A DNA stretch of 58,284 bases. Origin: JAFARZ01 sp035651595. Lineage in GTDB: Bacteria; Actinomycetota; Actinomycetes; Streptosporangiales; Streptosporangiaceae. The position numbers and the translations under genes were made by a program. This document shows, one piece after another, positions 35,698 through 44,760 of this stretch; position 1 is the first letter of the stretch; each line of letters begins with the position of its first letter. Under the pieces are notes generated by a model, which worked only from the letters and a program-made list of their open reading frames with translations, had not been told where the DNA came from and made no database searches. The DNA is taken from positions 1 through 58,284 of the forward strand of contig DASRFJ010000018.1 in the NCBI GenBank assembly GCA_035651595.1, written 5' to 3'.

Positions 35698-36690
35698 GTG
35701 ACGATGACGAGAGTGTTCCGCCGCGCGGTCGTGACGGGAGGCGCCGGGTTCGTGGGCGCGCACGTCTGCCGGCGGCTGCTCGAGGCAGGCACCGCGGTCG
35801 TCTGCCTGGACAACCTGCTGACCGGCAGCACCGAGCTGGTCAAGCGATTGCATTCGTGGCCCGGCTTCGAGTACCGGAACTGCGATGTGACGGTGCCGTT
35901 CGACGTGGCCGGTGATGTCGACCTCGTCCTGCACCTGGCGTCTCCCGCGTCCCCGACGGCCTACGGCCGCTTCCCGATGCAGACGCTGGAGGCAGGCAGC
36001 CTCGGCACCCGGCACGCGCTCAGGTTCGCGGAACGGGCCGGTGCCCGGTTCGTCCTGGCCTCCACCTCCGAGGTGTACGGCGACCCGGAACAGACCCCGC
36101 AGCCGGAGACCTACTGGGGCCATGTGAACCCGGTCGGGCCGCGCAGTGTCTATGACGAGGCGAAGCGATTCGCCGAGGCGATGACCGCCGCATACTCAAG
36201 TACCGGACGCGTCGACGCCGCGATCGCGCGGATCTTCAACAGCTACGGTCCGGGCATGCGAGCCGACGACGGCCGGATGGTGCCCACGTTCGCCTGCCAG
36301 GCGCTGCGCGGCGAGCCGCTCACCGTCACCGGCGACGGCAGCCAGACCCGGTCGCTGTGCCACGTCAGCGACACCGTCCACGGGCTGCTGCTGCTCGCGG
36401 CCAGCGACCTGGCCGGCCCGGTCAACATCGGCAACCCGGACGAGGCGACAGTGAACGAGATTGCCGCCAGGATCATTGCCCTGGCGAAGTCGTCCTCGCG
36501 CATCAGGTACGTGCCGCGGCCGGAGGACGACCCGATGAGCCGGTGCCCCGACCTCAGCCTCGCCCGGTCCGCGCTCGGCTTCGAGCCGCGGATCTCCTGG
36601 CAGCAGGGACTCACCGAGACGCTGGACTGGTTCGCCCGTTTCGTCCGGCCCGCGGCGCCGGCGGCGAGCGTCCCCGCCGGAAGATGGTGA
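35698..36690 (+). CDS. NAD-dependent sugar-nucleotide epimerase/decarboxylase (UDP-glucuronate decarboxylase-like)
   Basis: 330 residues. The start is a GTG four bases after GGAGG, with an ATG at 35704 as alternative. The extended-SDR nucleotide motif TGGAGFVGAH is at the N terminus; the catalytic set is STSEVYG and YDEAK. RIFNSYGPGMR and the QTRSLCHVSD region are typical of UDP-xylose synthases, which decarboxylate UDP-glucuronate. Related dTDP-glucose dehydratases or GDP-sugar epimerases remain possible. The UDP-glucose dehydrogenase that would feed it is broken in this window (48844-49558). It has a strong stress-type promoter. Confidence 0.85.
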   Translation: MTMTRVFRRAVVTGGAGFVGAHVCRRLLEAGTAVVCLDNLLTGSTELVKRLHSWPGFEYRNCDVTVPFDVAGDVDLVLHLASPASPTAYGRFPMQTLEAGSLGTRHALRFAERAGARFVLASTSEVYGDPEQTPQPETYWGHVNPVGPRSVYDEAKRFAEAMTAAYSSTGRVDAAIARIFNSYGPGMRADDGRMVPTFACQALRGEPLTVTGDGSQTRSLCHVSDTVHGLLLLAASDLAGPVNIGNPDEATVNEIAARIIALAKSSSRIRYVPRPEDDPMSRCPDLSLARSALGFEPRISWQQGLTETLDWFARFVRPAAPAASVPAGRW

Positions 36691-36760
36691 TGCAGGCCAG
36701 TGGTGGCGCCGGCGGTGGCTGGTTTGGCGGGCGACGGGACGGGCAGCGGGTCTTCCGACA

Positions 36761-36796
36761 GCGGGGACACGGTACCTGATGGGGAGGTGTCCCCGC
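36761..36796 (+). terminator. Hairpin between the epimerase and formate dehydrogenase genes
   Basis: Ten-base arms (GCGGGGACAC at 36761-36770 and its complement at 36787-36796) with a 16-base loop. It probably ends epimerase transcription. It could instead shape the leader of the formate dehydrogenase mRNA. Confidence 0.5.
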
Positions 36797-36831
36797 CCTG
36801 CCGATCGTGAGTGCAAGGAATAGGGCAAGGA

Positions 36832-39800
36832 ATGAGGACCTGGATCGAAGGCTGGCCGGTCTACCGGCAGCTCACCGGCAAGGACCCGCTCGGTCGCGGC
36901 GCGGCCGCCAAGAGCCAGGTCAGCGCCGGCCTCACACCGCGCACCCGCGACGCCACCAAGGTCGTCAAGTCGATCTGCCCGTACTGCGCGGTGGGCTGCG
37001 GCCAGAACGTGTACGTGTCGGGGCAGTCCGTCACCCAGATCGAGGGCGACCCGGATTCGCCGGTATCCAGGGGGAGGCTGTGCCCCAAGGGTTCCGCCTC
37101 CCTCCAGCTCACCACCGGATCCGCCCGCGAGTACCGGGTGAAGTACCGAGGTCGTTATGCCAAAGATTGGGTAGATCTTGACCTCGACACGGCGATGGAC
37201 ATGATCGCGGACCGGGTCATCAAGACCAGGCGCCAGGGGTGGCAGTGGGAGGTCGACGACAAGCGGACCCGGCGGACGCTCGGCTTCGCCAGCCTCGGCG
37301 GCGCGACGCTGGACAACGAAGAGAACTACCTGCTCAAGAAGCTGTTCACCGCGCTCGGCGCCATCCAGATCGAGAACCAGGCGCGTATTTGACACTCCTC
37401 CACCGTCCCCAGTCTGGGGACCAGCTTCGGCCGCGGCGGCGCCACCACGATGCAGCAGGACCTGCAGAACTCCGACTGCATCGTCATCGAGGGCTCCAAC
37501 ATGGCCGAATGTCACCCGGTGGGCTTCCAGTGGGTGATGGAGGCCAAGGCGCGCGGCGCGACGATCATCCACGTCGACCCGCGGTTCACCAGGACCAGCG
37601 CCATGGCCGACCTGCACGTGCCGCTGCGGGCGGGCTCCGACATCGCGTTCCTCGGCGGGATCGTCAACTACGTGCTGACGAACGACAAGCACTTCCGCGA
37701 CTATGTGGTGAACTACACCAACGCGGCGACGGTCATCAGCGAGGACTTCGCGGACACCGAGGACCTCGACGGCCTGTTCTCCGGCTTCGACCCCGAGAAG
37801 CGCAGCTACGACGTGCAGGCCTGGCATTACGAGGGTACCGAGGTACAGGCCGCGTCCGGTGAGCGCGACAAGCTGTACGAGATCCGCCAGGCCGGACGCG
37901 GTGAGGCGCACGGGTCCGGCGGCGCGCACGTGCCCTCGCCGAACACCGACCCGACCCTGGAGCACCCGCGCTGCGTGTTCCAGATCCTGAAGCGGCATTT
38001 CTCCCGGTACACCCCGGAGATGGTGGAGCAGATCTGCGGCGTGCCGGCCGCGACGTTCGACCGGGTCTGCCGGGCGGTGACCGAGAATTCCGGCCGCGAC
38101 CGGACGACCGCGTTCGTGTACAGCGTCGGCTGGACCCAGCACACGGTCGGGGTGCAGTACATCCGCACCGCCGCCATCCTCCAGACGCTGCTCGGCAACA
38201 TCGGCCGTCCCGGCGGCGGCATCATGGCGCTGCGCGGGCACGCGTCGATCCAGGGCTCGACCGACATCCCCACGCTGTTCAACCTGCTGCCCGGCTACAT
38301 ACCGATGCCGCACGCGCACTCGAACGAGGACCTCGACGCATTCGTCGAGGCGGAGGGCACCGACAAGGGCTACTGGGCGAACATGCGGTCCTACCTGGTC
38401 AGCCTGCTGAAGGCGTACTGGGGCCCGGCCGCCACCCCGGACAACGACTTCTGTTTCGACTACCTGCCGCGACTGACCGGCAGCCACAGCACGTACGAGA
38501 CCGTGATGGCCCAGCTGGCCGGTGACTGCAAGGGCTACTTCCTGCTGGGCGAAAACCCCGCGGTCGGGTCCGCGAACGCGAAGCTCCAGCGGCTCGGCAT
38601 GGCCTCGCTTGACTGGCTGGTAGTGCGCGACTTCTCGCTGATCGAGTCGGCGACCTGGTGGCTGGACGGGCCGGAGATCGAGACCGGCGAGCTGCGCACT
38701 TCGGAGATCGGGACCGAGGTGTTCTTCATGCCGGCCGCCGCGCACACCGAGAAGGACGGGTCGTTCACCAACACCCAGCGGATGCTGCAATGGCATCACC
38801 AGGCGGTGGAACCGGCCGGGGACGCGCGCAGCGAGCTGTGGTTCGCCTACCACCTGGGCCGCAAGATCCGTTCGAAGCTGGCCGGGTCTGCCGACGAGAT
38901 GGACCGCCCGATCCTGGACCTGACCTGGGATTATCCCGTTCACGGCGCGATCGCCGAGCCGGCGGCAGAGGCGGTGCTCGCCGAGATCAATGGCTGGGGC
39001 GCTGACGGCAGTCCCTTGGCTTCGTATGAGCAGCTTAACGACGACGGTTCCACGGCCTGTGGCTGCTGGATTTACTGCGGGGTATACGCCCAGAACGTCA
39101 ACCAGGCCGCGCGCCGCAAGCCGGCCAAGGAACAGAACTGGATCGCGAACGAGTGGGGCTGGGCCTGGCCGGCCAACCGGCGCATCATCTACAACCGCGC
39201 GTCCGCCGATCCGGACGGCAAGCCGTGGAGCGAGCGCAAGGCGCTGGTGTGGTGGGATGAGTCGGCCGGGCAGTGGACCGGGCACGACATCCCGGACTTC
39301 CCGGCCGGCAAGTCACCGCACTACCGGCCGCCGGACGGCGCGACCGGGGCCGAGGCGCTGACCGGCATCGACCCGTTCGTCATGCAGGCGGACGGCAAGG
39401 CATGGCTGTATGTACCGTCCGGCCTGCTGGACGGTCCGCTGCCCGCGCATTACGAGCCGCAGGACTCCCCGTTCCCGAACCTGCTCTACGGCCAGCAGCG
39501 CAACCCGGCCCGGCAGGTGGCGCCGTTCAAGCATCCGGACAACCGGTTCCAGCCCAGTGGGACGGAGCCCGGTTCGGACGTGTTCCCGTTTGTCGCGACC
39601 ACCTACCGGCTCACCGAGCACCACACCGCCGGCGGCATGTCCCGCTGGCTGCCGTATCTGGCCGAACTTCAGCCGGAGTTCTTCTGCGAGGTGTCGCCGG
39701 AGCTTGCTGTGGAGCGCGGGCTGGAGCACCTCGGCTGGGCCACGATCGTGACCGCGCGGAACGCCGTGGAGGCGCGGGTGCTGGTCACCGAGCGGATTGC

Positions 39801-40059
39801 TCCGCTGACCGTGCACGGCCGGGTCCTGCACCAGGTGGGCATCCCGTACCACTGGGGGCCGAACGGCCTCAGTACGGGCGACGCGGCCAACGACCTGGCC
39901 TCGGTCAGCCTGGATCCGAACTCGCACATCCAGGAGGTCAAGGCCTTCGCCTGCGACATCAGGCCGGGCCGGCGGCCGGGCGGACCTGGTCGCTTGGCGC
40001 TGGTGCGGGAGTACCAGCGGCGGGCCGGTATCACTTCACAGACAGGAACCGAGCAGTGA
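36832..40059 (+). CDS. fdhA: Selenocysteine-containing formate dehydrogenase, alpha (molybdenum/tungsten) subunit
   Basis: The reading frame is interrupted only by TGA at 37390-37392. Reading it as selenocysteine gives one 1075-residue protein with Sec187 in the exact family context: ARI-Sec-HSSTVPSLG, then SFGRGGATT. A 4Fe-4S site is formed by Cys49, Cys52, Cys56 and Cys84 (CPYCAVGC, LCPKG). The following sequence is a standard FdnG/FdoG-like bis-MGD enzyme (TQHTVGVQYIR, GNIGRPGGG). It oxidises formate to CO2 and passes electrons to the beta subunit. No twin-arginine signal is visible. The ATG at 36832 is preceded by AGGG. Split annotations ending at 37392 or starting at 37450 would be wrong. 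Genes for Sec insertion must lie elsewhere. Confidence 0.93.
37390..37421 (+). promoter_or_regulatory. In-frame UGA (Sec codon) with SECIS-like hairpin
   Basis: TGA at 37390-37392 is followed 12 bases later by a stem GTCCCC/GGGGAC (37405-37410 and 37416-37421) with loop AGTCT. Position and loop resemble the bacterial SECIS of E. coli formate dehydrogenase mRNAs, which binds SelB just downstream of the UGA. Confidence 0.8.
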
Positions 40060-40880
40060 ACCTCCTCGACATGCTCGACAGCTATCCGGACGCGCCGCCG
40101 CGGATGGGGTTCTTCACCGATACTTCGGTCTGCATCGGGTGTAAGGCGTGCGAGGTGGCGTGCAAGGAGTGGAACCACGTGCCGGAGGACGGGTTGTCGC
40201 TGTCCGGCATGTCCTACGACAACACGGTCGGGCTCGGGGCTGACACCTGGCGGCACGTGGCGTTCATCGAGGAGCGCCGTCCTTCCGAGTCCGGCGGTGA
40301 CCTCCGCTGGCTGATGTCGTCCGACGTGTGCAAGCACTGCACGCACGCCGCCTGCCTGGACGTCTGCCCTACTGGGTCGCTGTTCCGTACGGAGTTCGGC
40401 ACCGTGGTCGTGCAGGAGGACATCTGCAACGGGTGCGGGTACTGCATCCCCGCATGCCCGTACGGGGTGATCGACCAGCGTCGCGGAGACGGCCGGGCGT
40501 GGAAATGCACGATGTGCTACGACCGGCTCGGTTCCGGTATGGAGCCGGCCTGCGCGAAGGCGTGCCCGACGGATTCGATCCAGTTCGGGCAGCTGGACGA
40601 GTTGCGAGGGCGGGCCGAGGGGCGGGTCGCTGAGTTGGTGGAGGCGGGCGTTGCCGACGCCCGGCTGTACGGGGCGGACCCGAACGACGGTGTCGGCGGC
40701 GACGGCGCGTTCTTCCTGCTGCTCGACGAGCCGGAGGTGTACGGCCTGCCGCCCGATCCGGTGGTCACCACCCGGGACCTCCCGTCCATGTGGCGCCACG
40801 TAGGCGCCGCAGCCGCCTGCATGGCCGGCGCCGCCTTCGCCGCCTTCGCCGGGGCCGCGTTCGGAAGGGCCGCCCGATGA
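40056..40880 (+). CDS. fdhB: Formate dehydrogenase beta (iron-sulphur) subunit
   Basis: 274 residues from a GTG overlapping the alpha-subunit stop (GTGA), with AGGA upstream. Four ferredoxin-type Cys clusters are visible: CIGCKACEVAC, CKHCTHAACLDVC, CNGCGYCIPAC and CTMCYDRL with CAKAC later. They should bind four 4Fe-4S centres. The last 25 residues are an Ala/Gly-rich hydrophobic helix that can anchor it to the membrane, as in FdnH. It passes electrons from the alpha subunit to the membrane subunit encoded next. Confidence 0.93.
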   Translation: MNLLDMLDSYPDAPPRMGFFTDTSVCIGCKACEVACKEWNHVPEDGLSLSGMSYDNTVGLGADTWRHVAFIEERRPSESGGDLRWLMSSDVCKHCTHAACLDVCPTGSLFRTEFGTVVVQEDICNGCGYCIPACPYGVIDQRRGDGRAWKCTMCYDRLGSGMEPACAKACPTDSIQFGQLDELRGRAEGRVAELVEAGVADARLYGADPNDGVGGDGAFFLLLDEPEVYGLPPDPVVTTRDLPSMWRHVGAAAACMAGAAFAAFAGAAFGRAAR

Positions 40881-41905
40881 CCGCCCAGCGCTGGCGCGGC
40901 AAGCGCCGGGTCGAGCAAAACATGGTGCCGCGGGCGGAGTTCACCTCGTATTACGGCAAGCCGATCCTCAACAAGCCGGTCTGGGCATCGCCGGACATCC
41001 CCGGGTACCTGTTCCTTGGCGGCCTGGCCGGCGGCTCGTCGCTGCTCGCCGCCGGTGCCCAGCTCACTGGCCGTCCGGTGCTGGGCCGGATCGCCAAGAC
41101 CGGCGCGTTCGCCGGCGGCGCGCTGTCCATGGTCGCGCTCATCCACGATCTGGGCCGCCCTGCCCGCTTCCTCAACATGCTCCGGGTGTTCAAGGTGACC
41201 TCGCCGATGAGTGTGGGTTCGTGGCTGCTGGCCGGCTACGTGCCGGCGGCAGGCACGGCGGCGTGGAGCGCGCTGACCGGGCGCCTGCCACGACTCGGCG
41301 CTGCCGCGACCGCCGGGGCCGCCCTCCTCGGCCCCGGCGTCGCGGCCTACACCGCCGCGCTGATCAGCGACACGGCGGTGCCGGCCTGGCACGACGGGTA
41401 CCCGGAGATGCCGTTCTTGTTCACCGGTTCCGGCGCGATGGCGGCCGGCGGGCTCGGCCTGCTGGCCGCCGTGGCGCCGGCGGGCGGACCCGCCGAGACC
41501 GCGCCGGCCCGCAATCTGGCGCTGCTCGGCGCGGCGATGGAGTCGGCCGCGCTGGAGCGGATGGAACACCGGATCGGCATGGTGGCCGAACCGTATTCCG
41601 AAGGCCGGGGCGGCAGGTACGTCAAGGCCGGGAAGCTCCTCGCCGCGCTCGGCGCCGCGGGGGCGGCGCTCAGCGGGCGCAGCCGGACCGTCGCCGCCAC
41701 CTCGGGCGTGGCGCTGCTCGCCGCGTCGGCGGCCACCAGGTGGGGCATCTTCCATGCCGGGCTGGCCTCGGCCGACGACCCCAAGTACACCGTGGTTCCG
41801 CAGCGGCAGCGCCTTGCCGAACGCGCCGCGGCGGCCGGGACCGGTGCCGTGGCCGGCGCCGTGGCCGGGACCGGTGCCGTGGCCGGCGACCCCGGCACGT
41901 CCTGA
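40877..41905 (+). CDS. Formate dehydrogenase membrane subunit, NrfD/PsrC family
   Basis: 342 residues from an ATG overlapping the beta-subunit stop (ATGA). About eight hydrophobic segments, the NrfD-type N terminus (PDIPGYLFLGGLAGGSS) and a conserved LIHDLGRPARFLNML segment mark it as a polysulphide-reductase-type quinone-linked subunit rather than the heme-b FdnI type. It would deliver formate electrons to menaquinone without heme. The C terminus ends in a repetitive tail (GAVAGAVAGTGAVAG). Last gene of the operon. Confidence 0.9.
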   Translation: MTAQRWRGKRRVEQNMVPRAEFTSYYGKPILNKPVWASPDIPGYLFLGGLAGGSSLLAAGAQLTGRPVLGRIAKTGAFAGGALSMVALIHDLGRPARFLNMLRVFKVTSPMSVGSWLLAGYVPAAGTAAWSALTGRLPRLGAAATAGAALLGPGVAAYTAALISDTAVPAWHDGYPEMPFLFTGSGAMAAGGLGLLAAVAPAGGPAETAPARNLALLGAAMESAALERMEHRIGMVAEPYSEGRGGRYVKAGKLLAALGAAGAALSGRSRTVAATSGVALLAASAATRWGIFHAGLASADDPKYTVVPQRQRLAERAAAAGTGAVAGAVAGTGAVAGDPGTS

Positions 41906-42134
41906 CCCGCCCGTTCCGCCCGATCCACTGGGCGCGATTGCCCGATTTGCACGCTATCTCCGCAACTGTCACCAAGCATCGCAGGCGTGTTTTCGGTCGC
42001 TGGTTCGAGTGAGCGGGCGTTCCGCGGATCGTCCAGGGTGAGGCGTCGAGGGGCGGCCGTCGATACAGGGGGGTATGCGGTCTTGTTTGTCCTGCTATGC
42101 GGAGCCTTGTTCCGCCGGTTCGCGCCGCTCGTTG

Positions 42135-42188
42135 CATGATCACGAAGGGTTGTACGTGCTATAGGCCACAAAACCCTTCGTGATCATG
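42135..42188. repeat. Long inverted repeat
   Basis: Perfect 17-base arms (CATGATCACGAAGGGTT at 42135-42151 and its complement at 42172-42188) around a 20-base loop. It may be a transcription terminator for the formate dehydrogenase operon, although it lies 230 bases downstream, or a repeated extragenic palindrome. Confidence 0.6.
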
Positions 42189-42193
42189 AACTA

Positions 42194-42212
42194 TATACCC
42201 CTACCGGGTATA
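42194..42212. promoter_or_regulatory. CsoR/CstR-type operator-like palindrome
   Basis: TATACCC and GGGTATA flank five bases (CTACC). This closely resembles operators of the CsoR family, which sense copper or persulphide. No CsoR gene, copper exporter or sulphur gene is next to it, so it may be orphaned. Confidence 0.4.
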
Positions 42213-42405
42213 GAAGCTAGTTTGTTTATTCGAGTAGACGATCCGTCGCGGCCACCGGGGCCCCATGAAAGGATGCAAAATGTAGGCGTTCCGGGACGAC
42301 GTGCGCTCACGGCGTGTCGCACGGCGCGGCTGCGATAGGCAGCCACCCACGCTCGAACTTGGGCATACCCGCATATTCGAGGCGCGAGAGCGAGCGGGCC
42401 GGATC

Positions 42406-42455
42406 ATTGCGGACAGTTACCCTACCGATCCGGGGGGGTAAGTGTCCGCAATAAT
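42406..42455. mobile_element. Short palindromic element (ends of the MITE-like family)
   Basis: ATTGCGGACAGTTACCC on the left is matched by GGTAAGTGTCCGCAATAAT on the right, with only a C/G-rich loop between. These are the two ends of the 26336-26675 element without its interior. Confidence 0.6.
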
Positions 42456-42676
42456 TCTCGAGCGTATCCCGGAGCCCGCGCAGGCCGCCGAACGGCAAGG
42501 CCGCGCTGGAACAACCGGGGCATTGCGGGCAGCCAGCACGGCAACCGACCCCGGCACGCCGGAAACGCAGGCGCGAAACTGGCCGACAAGGGTCCGATCC
42601 GGAGGGGGCAGGGGTCCGCGAGACTCCGGCGCGCCTGTCTGCGCGCCCCGAATGGGGAAATGTCGTGATGTGCGCC

Positions 42677-42807
42677 TTGGATGCGGACGGGCAGCGCCTT
42701 GGGTGCGGGCGGGCAGCGCGGGATGCGGGGGGCAGCGCGGGATGCGGACCGGGAGCGCGGGGTGCGGACCGGGAGCGCGGGATGCGGACCGGGAGCGCGG
42801 GATGCGG
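42677..42807 (+). repeat. Tandem repeat, about 6.5 units of 20-22 bases
   Basis: Units such as GATGCGGACCGGGAGCGCGG are near-identical in the last three copies and more diverged at the left. The array ends at the -35 box of the next gene's promoter. Confidence 0.75.
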
Positions 42808-42831
42808 TTAGCGGCGGACGGCTGTGGGTAG
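42807..42831 (+). promoter_or_regulatory. SigB/SigF-type promoter
   Basis: GTTA (42807-42810), 15-base spacer, GGGTAG (42826-42831), 48 bases before the chosen ATG of the holin-like gene. Confidence 0.5.
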
Positions 42832-42879
42832 CAGCGAGCGGGCACATCCTGCCGAACTCAGAGAGCCGAGGTGGTGCAC

Positions 42880-43308
42880 ATGACCGAAGCACCGCGACAG
42901 GCGCAGGCCGGCGTGGCCGGCGCGCTGAACGAACTGTCCGACCACTCGCGTGCTCTTGTCCGGCACGAGATCGCCGCGGCGCAGCGGGAAGTGCTGGCGA
43001 ACCTCAAGGGAGGCCTGCCGGCGTTCGCGCTGCTTGGCGCCGGCGGGCTTCTCGGCGTGCTTTCCGTCGCGGCGTCATTCCGGCTGAGCCTGCGGCTCCT
43101 GGAGAAGGTGCTGTCGCCGACGGCGGCCGCGGGCACGGCCACCGCGGGATTCGGCCTGGCCGCGGGGGCGACGACGGTGGCCGGCCTGCGGCTGATGCGG
43201 GACGTCCCGCCGCTGTTCCCGGTGGAGACGGCCCGTGACGCGGCCAGGACCGTGGCGCAGACGGCGGAGCAGGCCACACAGGACACGCAGGCCACACAGG
43301 CCGACTGA
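42880..43308 (+). CDS. Phage-holin-superfamily-like membrane protein
   Basis: 142 residues. A soluble amphipathic N terminus (ELSDHSRALVRHEIAAAQRE) is followed by two membrane segments (about 47-68 and 86-107) and an Ala/Thr-rich tail with repeated QAT. This is the layout of the actinobacterial 'phage holin family' (DUF1469-like), which are cell-envelope stress proteins rather than lysis proteins. The ATG follows GAGG; two GTG codons nine bases upstream are alternatives. It carries a stress-type promoter and is followed by an SDR gene on the same strand. Confidence 0.8.
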   Translation: MTEAPRQAQAGVAGALNELSDHSRALVRHEIAAAQREVLANLKGGLPAFALLGAGGLLGVLSVAASFRLSLRLLEKVLSPTAAAGTATAGFGLAAGATTVAGLRLMRDVPPLFPVETARDAARTVAQTAEQATQDTQATQAD

Positions 43309-43350
43309 CACGCAGGCCGACTGACATGCGGGCCGACTGAGAGGATTCCG

Positions 43351-44319
43351 ATGAGAGCACTGCTTTCCGCGCCGGACGACATCGCCGGGGAGGTCGCGAT
43401 CGTGACCGGCGCATCGCGCGGGCTGGGCCTGGAGCTCGCGCGGGAACTCGCCCGCCAGTCGTGCCGTCTGGTCATCTGCGCCCGCGACGCGGCCGAACTC
43501 GATCGGGCGGCCGAGGACCTGAGATCGGAGGGCGCCGAGGTTATGGCCGTCGGCTGCGACATCACCGCGGATACGGCGCCACAGCTGCTGATCGACATGG
43601 CGATGGCAAGCTTTGGCCGCCTCGACATCGTCGTCAACAACGCCGGGATCATCCAGGTGGGGCCGGTCGAGAACACCCGCGAGAGCGACTACGAGTCCGC
43701 GATGCGCGTCATGGCCCTGGCGCCGGCCCGCATCGCACTGGCCGCCCTTCCGGTGATGCGCGAGCAAGGCCACGGCCGGATCGTCAACGTCACGTCGATT
43801 GGCGGCAAGGTCAGCGTGCCGCACCTGCTGCCGTACTCGATGGCCAAGTTCGCCGCGGTGGCGCTGTCGGAGGGACTACGCGCCGAGCTAGGCACGGGGC
43901 CGGTGACGGTGACCACAGCGGTGCCCGGCCTGATGCGAACCGGCTCGCACGTGCAGGCGCTGTTCACCGGGCAACAGGACAAGGAGTTCACCTGGTTCGC
44001 CTTGGGCGCGAGCCTCCCGCTGGTGTCGATGGACGCCAGCCGGGCGGCGCGGCGGATCGTGTCGGCGATGCGTACCCGGCAGAGCGAGGTCATCCTGACC
44101 CCGGCCGCGCAGGTCGCCGCTCGCGGCGCGGGCCTGTTTCCCGGCCTGACCGCCAGGTTGATGCACGTGATGTCGGCGCTGCTGCCGGACCCGGCCGGGC
44201 AGCCGCGGCACGTCGCCGCGGGCAAGGACATGCCGCCTGCGTTCAACGCCAAGCTGTTCCGGGCGCTGACCGCGCTCGGCCGTTCGGCCAGCCGCCGGCT
44301 GAACGAACTGAACGAATAA
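43351..44319 (+). CDS. Short-chain dehydrogenase/reductase
   Basis: 322 residues. Cofactor motif TGASRGLG, NNAG, and the catalytic Ser plus YSMAK are all intact, so it should be an active NAD(P)-dependent dehydrogenase. The extra C-terminal 70 residues beyond the classic SDR core (after the AAQVAARGAG region) form a helical tail, as in SDRs that associate with membranes. It lies 42 bases after the holin-like gene, separated by a small ~18-base tandem repeat. The substrate is unknown. Confidence 0.88.
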   Translation: MRALLSAPDDIAGEVAIVTGASRGLGLELARELARQSCRLVICARDAAELDRAAEDLRSEGAEVMAVGCDITADTAPQLLIDMAMASFGRLDIVVNNAGIIQVGPVENTRESDYESAMRVMALAPARIALAALPVMREQGHGRIVNVTSIGGKVSVPHLLPYSMAKFAAVALSEGLRAELGTGPVTVTTAVPGLMRTGSHVQALFTGQQDKEFTWFALGASLPLVSMDASRAARRIVSAMRTRQSEVILTPAAQVAARGAGLFPGLTARLMHVMSALLPDPAGQPRHVAAGKDMPPAFNAKLFRALTALGRSASRRLNELNE

Positions 44320-44757
44320 CCCCTCCGCTAGACGTCGTAGCGGGCCCCACTGACCGTTCTGGTCGTCCATCACGCGTGCCGCCTCGTTGATCACGTCGCC
44401 GCCGATCCACGCAACGGGGCGGTCGCATGCCACCAGCGGCTCGTTGTCCGGTCCCCGTCCCCGCTCGTGCCCCTCGAGCAGCCACGGCCGCACGCCCGGG
44501 CCCTTCTCGTGCTCCAGATGGCTGTAGTCGTACAGGCGCCGGGCGATCCACAGCCGCAGCGGCCGGTCCCCCCACCACGGCTCGACGGACAGCGGGCTGG
44601 CCGACAGCCCCGGCAGCCGGATACCGGTCAAGTCATCGGCGCTGGTCCCGGGAGCGTCCAGGTCAGGCCCCCGGGACCAGCGGACGAACAAACGCGGGTG
44701 CTTCCGCGCCAGTTCGGTGACCGCATCGAGCGTTGTCACCGTCGGCATCTCCCCCAT
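43888..44757 (-). CDS. DUF6098-like protein with a frame that continues antisense to the SDR
   Basis: The first ~145 residues match the DUF6098 pattern: PTVTTLDAVTELARKHPRLFVRWSRGP, here listed in pieces as PTVTTLDAV and FVRWSRGP, then GIRLPGLSASPLSVEPWW and LLEGHERGRGPDNEPLV. The usual protein ends at about this point, near 44320, but no stop occurs in frame until 43888, well inside the convergent SDR gene. The tail is therefore probably an accident of a lost stop. It starts three bases after the hemerythrin-fusion stop and is cotranscribed with it. Function unknown. Confidence 0.6.
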   Translation of the reverse strand: MGEMPTVTTLDAVTELARKHPRLFVRWSRGPDLDAPGTSADDLTGIRLPGLSASPLSVEPWWGDRPLRLWIARRLYDYSHLEHEKGPGVRPWLLEGHERGRGPDNEPLVACDRPVAWIGGDVINEAARVMDDQNGQWGPLRRLAEGLFVQFVQPAAGRTAERGQRPEQLGVERRRHVLARGDVPRLPGRVRQQRRHHVHQPGGQAGKQARAASGDLRGRGQDDLALPGTHRRHDPPRRPAGVHRHQREARAQGEPGELLVLLPGEQRLHVRAGSHQAGHRCGHRHRPRA

Positions 44758-44760
44758 GGT

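Larger units (their letters stand above)
41906..42879. other. 974-base gap with several regulatory or repeat structures but no gene
   Basis: It contains a 17-bp-arm inverted repeat, a CsoR-type operator-like palindrome, a short palindromic element and a 20-bp tandem repeat, listed separately. I see nothing in 41906-42130. Open frames here overlap the repeats and have no ribosome sites. Confidence 0.6.

Noticed and set aside
37393..37449. Treating the formate dehydrogenase alpha subunit as a pseudogene broken by a TGA
   Set aside because: The stop lies exactly at the known Sec/Cys position, the frame continues without shift for 2.6 kb, and a SECIS-like hairpin follows.
42677..42807. 20-bp tandem repeats as a CRISPR array
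   Set aside because: There are no unique spacers between units and no cas genes in the window.
42442..42831. Plus-strand frame across the gap before the holin-like gene
   Set aside because: It covers the palindromic element and tandem array, repeats MRTGSAG-like units and has no ribosome site.
42880..43308. Holin-like gene as sign of a prophage
   Set aside because: No integrase, capsid, tail or lysin genes are nearby; this actinobacterial family is a chromosomal membrane protein with a stress-type promoter.
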